A DNA stretch of 64,000 nt from JAALKW01 sp963974485. Lineage in GTDB: Bacteria > Pseudomonadota > Gammaproteobacteria > Legionellales > Legionellaceae. Below are positions 62,167 through 64,000 of the stretch, piece after piece (positions within the stretch are counted from its first letter, which is position 1; every line of letters starts with the position of its first letter). Location of the stretch: contig CAXBBS010000001.1 of NCBI GenBank assembly GCA_963974485.1, positions 124,001 through 188,000 on the forward strand, written 5' to 3'. The notes below the pieces were generated by a model. That model was not told where the DNA came from, ran no database searches, and was given only the letters and a program-made list of their open reading frames with translations. The translations under genes were made by a program, and so were the position numbers.

Positions 62167-62858
62167 ATCATCAACTCGCTCTGGCTATTCAACCCAACCT
62201 TGAAGCGACGTTTGCCGATTTCGGCTGGGGTGAAAATACATTACTACAACAAGAACTCGCCTCAGCTCTATCGGGGACAGGTGAACGATTTCTCTACCTA
62301 TGGGGTCCTGCAGGAAGCGGTAAATCACATCTGCTACAAGCATGCTGCCAACAATTATTGGGACAAGATAAGTCCAGTCTATATTTGCCACTCGACACCC
62401 TTAAAACATGGGATCCTACGGTTATTCATGATTTGGATGAGCATTCACTGCTGTGTATCGATGAATTAGATGCCATTACTGGCCACGCCGCGTGGGAAGA
62501 AGCGTTATTTCACTTGTATAACCGTGTCCGCGATGCCGGAACCAGCACCATGATTATCGCCGGCGCTCGGCCTCCACAGCACACCTCCATAGCCCTTCCT
62601 GATTTGCGTTCTCGTTTAACATCCTGCCTCGTCATGCAAGTCCACGAACTCAAAGACATGGACAAGATTAAAACCCTGCGAGCGCAAGCACGTAAACGAG
62701 GCTTTGAATTACCCGAGCCCGTAGCCCAGTTTTTGGTCAATCGTAGCGCTCGTAATATGCATGATTTACATACGTTACTTGACCGTCTCGATCGCGCCTC
62801 ACTGGTTGCACAACGCAAAATAACCATTCCTTTTGTAAAAACCACGCTAAATTGGTAA
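62163..62858 (+). CDS. hda: DnaA regulatory inactivator Hda
   Basis: AAA+ DnaA relative that binds the sliding clamp and stimulates hydrolysis of DnaA-bound ATP, preventing re-initiation. The 231-residue product has the clamp-binding QLALAI at residues 4-9, Walker A GPAGSGKS (48-55), Walker B LCIDELDA (near 97-104), the sensor 1 region, and LPDLRSRLTSCL with the Arg finger. No DNA-binding domain IV, so not DnaA. The ATG at 62163 overlaps the pgsA stop; a longer frame from 62118 lies inside pgsA. Confidence 0.93.
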   Translation: MNHQLALAIQPNLEATFADFGWGENTLLQQELASALSGTGERFLYLWGPAGSGKSHLLQACCQQLLGQDKSSLYLPLDTLKTWDPTVIHDLDEHSLLCIDELDAITGHAAWEEALFHLYNRVRDAGTSTMIIAGARPPQHTSIALPDLRSRLTSCLVMQVHELKDMDKIKTLRAQARKRGFELPEPVAQFLVNRSARNMHDLHTLLDRLDRASLVAQRKITIPFVKTTLNW

Positions 62859-62864
62859 CTTCAC

Positions 62865-62894
62865 TTGATATTAGCCCACCCTCTCAACTATAGT
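62865..62894 (+). promoter_or_regulatory. Candidate promoter for the patatin gene
   Basis: TTGATA at 62865-62870 and TATAGT at 62889-62894 with an 18-base spacer, about 50 bases before the ATG at 62944. Confidence 0.5.
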
Positions 62895-62943
62895 TCCTGA
62901 TATAAACAATTATAAACAATACTATTTACACGGAACGTAATAT

Positions 62944-64000
62944 ATGGCTAAAACAGCACTTTATTTGGCCGGCGGCGGCGCTCGCGGAGCTTATCAAGCA
63001 GGCGTCCTAAAAGCCATTCATCATATTTTCAAAAGTAAAACGCTGCCGTTTAGTATGATAAGCGGTGTTAGCGTTGGCAGCATCAATGCCGCCGTTTTAG
63101 CAGAGAATGCTGACGATTTTGGCGTCGCGGTCGAAAAACTCGAGGCCTTATGGCATGACATCCATTGCCAAGAAATTTACAACGCAAGTAATTATGAACT
63201 TGGCAAATCCGTCGCGCGTAATTTAACACGCTTCATGATTAAACAACGTAAATCTGGCTACCTGCTGGATACCGCTCCCCTGCATGCATTCATACAACAA
63301 CATATTAATTTTGAAAAAATCCATCAAAATATAGAAAACGGCTTACTCGACACGATGGAAGTGATCACAAACTGCTATGAGACACAACGCACCGTCTCGT
63401 TTTATCAGCACCACGCCCCCCATTTTGATGATTGGTTCTACCCACGCCATACAAGCCAACGCACAGCACTTCGAGCAGAACATATTCTCGCCTCGAGCGC
63501 CTTGCCGCTGTTTTTTCCCACCGTACCGATCAATGGCTTGCATTATGGTGACGGGAGCATGGGTCTGGTCTCACCGTTACGTGGTCCCCTGCGCTTTCAT
63601 GTTGAGAAAATTTTAATTATCGGCACACGCCCGGTTCCTTCAGCCATCCAACCCGAAAAACTGCAGAGCAAAGATATCGGTTTTGCACATATCTTAGGTA
63701 ACATGCTGAACGGCTTGTTTTTAGATAATCTTGACCGCGATATTGAAAACGTCAACCGTATGAACGACATTGCGCGCTTGCTTTCGATTTGGAAAAAACG
63801 CCATTCACCTTGGCGTCCGGTTGAAACATGCCACCTTCGACCTAGCATGAACGTCGCCAAAATAGCACAAAACAAATATCAAACCATGCCTACCTTACTT
63901 CGCGTATGCTTAAATATGCTCGGTGCACAAGAACATTCAGGGGATCTACTCAGTTTTCTGTTATTTGAAAAAGAATTTGCTCAAGAACTCCTTGAGCTCG
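62944..64000 (+). CDS. Patatin-like phospholipase (cut by window end)
   Basis: Serine-aspartate acyl hydrolase of the patatin family, acting on membrane phospholipids or lysolipids. I translated it directly from the sequence because it runs off the end of the window. Oxyanion loop GGGARG at residues 10-15, nucleophile Ser43 in GVSVG (41-45), and catalytic Asp203 in DGS (203-205). At least 352 residues are present and the C-terminus is missing. No signal peptide, so cytoplasmic or a secreted effector; ExoU/VipD-type toxins share the catalytic motifs, but patatins are also housekeeping in many bacteria. The C-terminal part from about residue 215 onward (residues after GPLRFHVEKILIIGTRPV) is unassigned. 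Confidence 0.9.
   Translation, partial: MAKTALYLAGGGARGAYQAGVLKAIHHIFKSKTLPFSMISGVSVGSINAAVLAENADDFGVAVEKLEALWHDIHCQEIYNASNYELGKSVARNLTRFMIKQRKSGYLLDTAPLHAFIQQHINFEKIHQNIENGLLDTMEVITNCYETQRTVSFYQHHAPHFDDWFYPRHTSQRTALRAEHILASSALPLFFPTVPINGLHYGDGSMGLVSPLRGPLRFHVEKILIIGTRPVPSAIQPEKLQSKDIGFAHILGNMLNGLFLDNLDRDIENVNRMNDIARLLSIWKKRHSPWRPVETCHLRPSMNVAKIAQNKYQTMPTLLRVCLNMLGAQEHSGDLLSFLLFEKEFAQELLEL

Noticed and set aside
1..64000. CRISPR array, prophage or insertion sequence
   Set aside because: No regularly spaced short repeats, no transposase or integrase-like frames and no phage structural genes were seen on either strand.

Overview
The window looks like a chromosome segment from a gammaproteobacterium of the order Legionellales (the Legionella/Coxiella relatives). 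The main evidence is a Dot/Icm type IVB secretion block (dotD-dotC-dotB, then icmV-dotA and icmW-icmX), whose gene content and grouping match the dot/icm region that holds dotA, icmVWX and dotBCD in those genera. Tkt-gap-pgk linkage, choloylglycine hydrolase, DUF2807 and Pmp3-like proteins, and several secreted or membrane proteins of unknown role fit the same setting. Base composition is moderate to slightly AT-rich by eye. I cannot name a genus from sequence alone.

Layout. 1-1850: two secreted proteins, a papain-family peptidase and an Asp-box protein. 1874-2478: hicA-hicB toxin-antitoxin pair. 2543-6909 (minus): psd-eno-dsbB-tgt-tsaC, tightly packed. 7055-9763: tandem duplicated secreted proteins with a near-identical N-terminal region and six Cys-pair repeats. 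9788-15262: corA, an ABC transporter, prlC, glutathione peroxidase. 15255-19182 (minus): cyoABCD quinol oxidase without cyoE. 19473-21259: alpha/beta hydrolase and a DUF2807 protein. 21414-28037: a caa3-type cytochrome oxidase operon that starts with a tetraheme cytochrome c and is followed by a CarF/Kua-type desaturase. 28041-31463: uvrB, aspartate aminotransferase, tRNA-Asn. 31535-34760 (minus): a lipase-like membrane protein, choloylglycine hydrolase, a small repeat protein. 34862-38369 (minus): mmsB, mmsA, dapB, Pmp3-like. 38539-39183: ProQ/FinO protein. 39225-43441 (minus): tkt-gap-pgk. 43673-53574: an unknown membrane protein and the Dot/Icm block. 53586-59274 (minus): tsaE-amiB-mutL-miaA-zinc finger-heptosyltransferase, with overlapping ends. 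59314-61359 (minus): rplM-rpsI and sspA-sspB. 61594-64000: pgsA-like, hda, and a patatin phospholipase cut by the window edge.

How the genes fit together. Two haem-copper oxidases lie about 2 kb apart, one fed by quinol and one by cytochrome c, so the respiratory chain is branched. The Dot/Icm genes supply the outer-membrane lipoproteins (DotC, DotD), the cytosolic ATPase (DotB), the large inner-membrane protein DotA, and IcmV, IcmW and IcmX. The unknown membrane proteins at 31535 and 43673, the patatin and the secreted hydrolases are the best candidates for host-interaction functions. DsbB would support disulfide formation in the Cys-rich secreted proteins. The most unusual content is the duplicated Cys-pair propeller-like genes, the enlarged DotA, the gene beside dotD and the desaturase after coxC. 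I found no CRISPR array, prophage, insertion sequence or rRNA.
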